7,445 nt of DNA from Campylobacterales bacterium (GTDB lineage: Bacteria > Campylobacterota > Campylobacteria > Campylobacterales > JAADDG01): positions 1 to 7,445 of the forward strand of contig JALVCR010000269.1 of assembly GCA_027009865.1 (NCBI GenBank). Direction: 5' to 3'. Within the stretch, counting starts at the first letter, position 1. Each line of letters begins with the position of its first letter. Under the pieces are notes generated by a model. That model had not been told where the DNA came from, did not search any database, and saw only the letters and a list, made by a program, of their open reading frames with translations. The translations under genes were made by a program, and so were the position numbers. This document shows, piece by piece, positions 5,344 to 7,445 of this stretch.

Positions 5344-6673
5344 ATTTAATAGACTTCTATCTTTTGTTATTCTGTTTTTAACGGATATTTTTGTGGTTTT
5401 AATAGCCCTATATGCAACTCATTATGAGAGACTCTTTTTAAACAGATTTATACCTATTCATTATGAAGGAGATATAGAAAAGTATATACATTTTTATATT
5501 CTTTATGTAATAATCTTTACTTCATTTTATATAAACGGACTCTATACCAAAAGATACGATTTTTGGATGGAGCTAAAAAGCATCATTAAGAGTCTGTTTT
5601 TATCATTTTTGCTTGTTTTCTCTTTTGTCTCTTTAATGAAAATAAATCATCAATACTCACGTCTCTTCATTACAATATTTTTTATAAATTTGTTTTTATT
5701 TCTCCCTTTATTTAAAATAATTACAAAAAGACTCCTTTATCTCTCAAATCTTTGGAAAAAGAGAGCTTATATTACTGGAAATCACAAACAAGCAAGAGTT
5801 TTAAAAAGAGAGATGATGATAAACTGGTATTTGGGATATGTAGAAACAAAAGATTTAAAAAACGCCCAGACCATTTTTATAGCTACAAGGAATATACCTA
5901 TAAAAGTGCTTGAAGATATGTTATATAAATATAAAAAGAGCCATACTGAAATTATCCTTGTTCCCTATCTTTTTAATATAAGCTTTGCAAATGCCGATAT
6001 TTTGGATCTAAACCGCTCAAGGCTCTCTCTTATCACTTTTAAAAATCAGCTTTTGATTCCTCAAAATCTATTTTTAAAAAAGATAAGCGAAAATTTTTTG
6101 GTGCTTCTTCTTTTGCCTATAACTTTACCTCTTATAGTTTTTATATCAATTTTGGTAGTTTTAGACAGCAGGGGTGGAGCATTTTTTAGGCAGGTTAGAA
6201 TAGGAAAAAATAAAAAGCCTTTTAAATGTATCAAATTTAGAACAATGTATAAAAATAACGAAGAGATTTTAAAAAAGTATCTAAAAGAAAATCCAGAGGA
6301 GAGAAGATATTACGAAAAGTATCACAAATATAGAAACGACCCAAGAATCACAAGGCTTGGAAAATTTCTTAGAAAAAGCTCTCTTGATGAGCTTCCTCAG
6401 ATTCTAAATATCTTAAAGGGCGATATGAATCTAATAGGCCCAAGGCCCTATATGCCCGTAGAAATTCCAAAAATGGGAAAAGATGCGGAGATTATTTTGC
6501 AGGTTGAACCAGGACTTACCGGACTTTGGCAAGTTAGCGGAAGAAATAAGCTAAAATTTGAGCAAAGAGTCAAACTTGATGTATGGTATATTCAAAACTG
6601 GTCTTTGTGGCTTGATTTTGTTATTTTCATAAAAACTTTCAAAGTGCTTCTAACAAGAAAAGGTGCTCAATAA
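5330..6673 (+). CDS. wbaP: Polyprenyl-phosphate hexose-1-phosphate transferase, WbaP type
   Basis: This inner-membrane enzyme probably starts glycan assembly by transferring galactose-1-phosphate or glucose-1-phosphate from the UDP-sugar to undecaprenyl phosphate. The 447 residues show four N-terminal transmembrane helices (about 9-30, 52-70, 86-104, 112-131), a short soluble middle domain (about 135-245), then the catalytic domain. That domain starts with a re-entrant membrane helix (256-278, with Pro263 and Pro267), continues with FRQVRIGKN and KFRTM (302-306), and holds the Asp353-Glu354 pair of DELPQ and GPRPY (370-374). The block at 394-406 (PGLTGLWQVSGRN) and the long insert before the RNDPRIT stretch favour the WbaP branch over other members of the family. 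It is slightly shorter than Salmonella WbaP (about 476), mainly in the middle domain. The ATG overlaps the previous gene by fourteen bases with a purine-rich site (AGAAGAGA) six bases before it. It is the last gene of the operon. The exact sugar is not determinable from sequence. Confidence 0.92.
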   Translation: MSVYRFNRLLSFVILFLTDIFVVLIALYATHYERLFLNRFIPIHYEGDIEKYIHFYILYVIIFTSFYINGLYTKRYDFWMELKSIIKSLFLSFLLVFSFVSLMKINHQYSRLFITIFFINLFLFLPLFKIITKRLLYLSNLWKKRAYITGNHKQARVLKREMMINWYLGYVETKDLKNAQTIFIATRNIPIKVLEDMLYKYKKSHTEIILVPYLFNISFANADILDLNRSRLSLITFKNQLLIPQNLFLKKISENFLVLLLLPITLPLIVFISILVVLDSRGGAFFRQVRIGKNKKPFKCIKFRTMYKNNEEILKKYLKENPEERRYYEKYHKYRNDPRITRLGKFLRKSSLDELPQILNILKGDMNLIGPRPYMPVEIPKMGKDAEIILQVEPGLTGLWQVSGRNKLKFEQRVKLDVWYIQNWSLWLDFVIFIKTFKVLLTRKGAQ

Positions 6674-6675
6674 TA

Positions 6676-6684
6676 TGTTAAAAT
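6676..6684 (+). promoter_or_regulatory. Extended -10 promoter element for the EEP-family gene
   Basis: The sequence TGTTAAAAT combines a TGn extension (6676-6678) with a TAAAAT hexamer (6679-6684), just after the stop of the preceding gene. It predicts a transcript start near 6690-6692 and a leader of about 25 bases. No -35 box is visible, as is usual in Campylobacterota, whose vegetative promoters rely on the -10 region. It suggests that the downstream gene is transcribed separately from the polysaccharide operon. Confidence 0.6.
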
Positions 6685-6702
6685 AGCTCTCAAAAATTTT
6701 AT

Positions 6703-6707
6703 AAAGG
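6703..6707 (+). promoter_or_regulatory. Ribosome binding site of the EEP-family gene
   Basis: AAAGG lies seven bases before the ATG at 6715, within the 41-base gap that separates this gene from the operon. The spacing is good and supports this ATG, which is directly followed by a signal peptide. Confidence 0.6.
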
Positions 6708-6714
6708 CTGGAAA

Positions 6715-7445
6715 ATGAGAAAAGTTTTTTTGCTTTTGATCCCTTTTATGCTATTTGCTTTCGAGTTTAAAGTAGCAAACTACAATGTGGAAAATCTTTT
6801 TGATCTAAAAAGAGACGGGAATGAGTATAAAGAGTATGTGCCAAACAACAGATACGGCTGGGATACGAAAGCCTATAGAATCAAATTAAACAACATATCA
6901 CAGGTTTTAAAAGATTTAAATGCCGATATAGTGGCTTTGGAGGAGATAGAAAACAAAAATGCATTAAAAGATTTAAAGGCTGTCTTGAAAATTAAAGGAG
7001 TAAACTATCCCTATTTTGCTATAGCCGATTCAAAAAACAGCACCGTAAAACCGGCTTTGCTCTCTAAATTTCCCATTATTAAAAAAAGAGAGATAGTTGT
7101 GGGGCATTCAAAAGGGCTTAGAAATATTTTGGAAGTTCATCTTGATATAGATGGAAAAGAGCTTATAGTATTTGTAAACCACTGGAAAGCCAAAAGCTCT
7201 CCTGAAAGCTCAAGAATAAAATATGCAAAAGCTCTTAGAAAAAGGATAGATAATTTAAAAGCAGACCAAGATTTTATAATAGTTGGAGATTTTAACGAAA
7301 ACTATAACGAATATGAGACGATAAGAAGGCACAGAAGATTAAACGACACTCACGGAATAACTGCTATAAATCATATTTTAGGAACAATTTTGCCTGATGG
7401 AAAACCCGTAACTGAAGATATCGTAAAAAAAATAAACTCTACAAA
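6715..7445 (+). CDS. Exported endonuclease/exonuclease/phosphatase-family protein (3' end outside window)
   Basis: The frame is open from the ATG to the right edge, giving the first 243 residues of a protein that continues outside. Residues 1-15 (MRKVFLLLIPFMLFA) form a short signal peptide with cleavage likely after Ala15, so the enzyme acts in the periplasm or outside the cell. The mature part starts with ANYNVENLFD (Asn24), followed by the metal-binding acidic motif ALEEIEN (Glu77 probably the metal ligand), ALLSKFPI, NHWKAKSSPESSR (His156) and GDFNENYNE (Asp192, Asn194). These are the successive motifs of the Mg-dependent EEP (exonuclease III/DNase I-like) fold. The final catalytic His should lie close to or beyond the visible end. 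Substrate may be extracellular DNA or RNA, or a phosphoester in the envelope; sequence does not decide. It has its own promoter and ribosome site, and is likely functionally unrelated to the polysaccharide operon. Family is sure, substrate unknown. Confidence 0.9.
   Translation, partial: MRKVFLLLIPFMLFAFEFKVANYNVENLFDLKRDGNEYKEYVPNNRYGWDTKAYRIKLNNISQVLKDLNADIVALEEIENKNALKDLKAVLKIKGVNYPYFAIADSKNSTVKPALLSKFPIIKKREIVVGHSKGLRNILEVHLDIDGKELIVFVNHWKAKSSPESSRIKYAKALRKRIDNLKADQDFIIVGDFNENYNEYETIRRHRRLNDTHGITAINHILGTILPDGKPVTEDIVKKINST

Noticed and set aside
6674..6714. Possible terminator in the gap after the glycan operon
   Set aside because: Only a short AAAATTTT palindrome and a weak AGC/GCT pairing are present, with no GC stem followed by a T run; the gap is better explained by promoter and ribosome site.

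Overview
The window is AT-rich, densely packed DNA with every recognisable gene on the + strand. The host is most likely a member of the Campylobacterota (Epsilonproteobacteria), possibly a thermophilic hydrothermal-vent lineage. This is inferred from the Lys/Ile/Glu/Phe-rich proteins, almost exclusive AGA for Arg, heavy ATA use for Ile, AAGAGG-type ribosome sites, very short Phe-rich signal peptides, and a promoter that looks like an extended -10 box with no -35. No taxonomic marker is present, so genus is not claimed.

Bases 2-6673 form one gapless array of seven overlapping genes: (1) the C-terminal part of a DUF4956 membrane protein, cut by the left edge; (2) an unrecognised 276-residue membrane-anchored exported protein; (3) gmd, GDP-mannose 4,6-dehydratase; (4) an rmd-like 4-keto reductase; (5) a GT4 glycosyltransferase of the MtfB-like type; (6) a GT4 glycosyltransferase of the WbaZ type; (7) a WbaP-type polyprenyl-phosphate hexose-1-phosphate transferase. 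Every junction overlaps by 4, 11 or 14 bases, so the genes are almost certainly co-transcribed and translationally coupled.

Together genes 3-7 look like part of a surface-polysaccharide locus (O-antigen, capsule or exopolysaccharide). Gmd and the reductase would turn GDP-D-mannose into GDP-D-rhamnose, or GDP-6-deoxy-D-talose. The WbaP homologue would start the lipid-linked glycan by loading a hexose-1-phosphate on undecaprenyl phosphate, and the two GT4 enzymes would add mannose- or 6-deoxyhexose-type residues. No flippase, polymerase or ABC exporter is in view; these would have to lie upstream of base 1 or elsewhere.

After a 41-base gap with a good extended -10 element, a separate gene (6715 to the right edge) encodes an exported endonuclease/exonuclease/phosphatase-family protein, truncated by the window end. 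No tRNA, rRNA, CRISPR array, insertion sequence or convincing terminator was found.

The parts most worth a second look are the unrecognised exported protein coupled to DUF4956 at the head of the locus, and homopolymer tracts (T9 in that gene, A9/A8/A8 in the WbaZ-like gene) where a one-base slip in either direction, tested at the two 9-mers, leads quickly to a stop codon.
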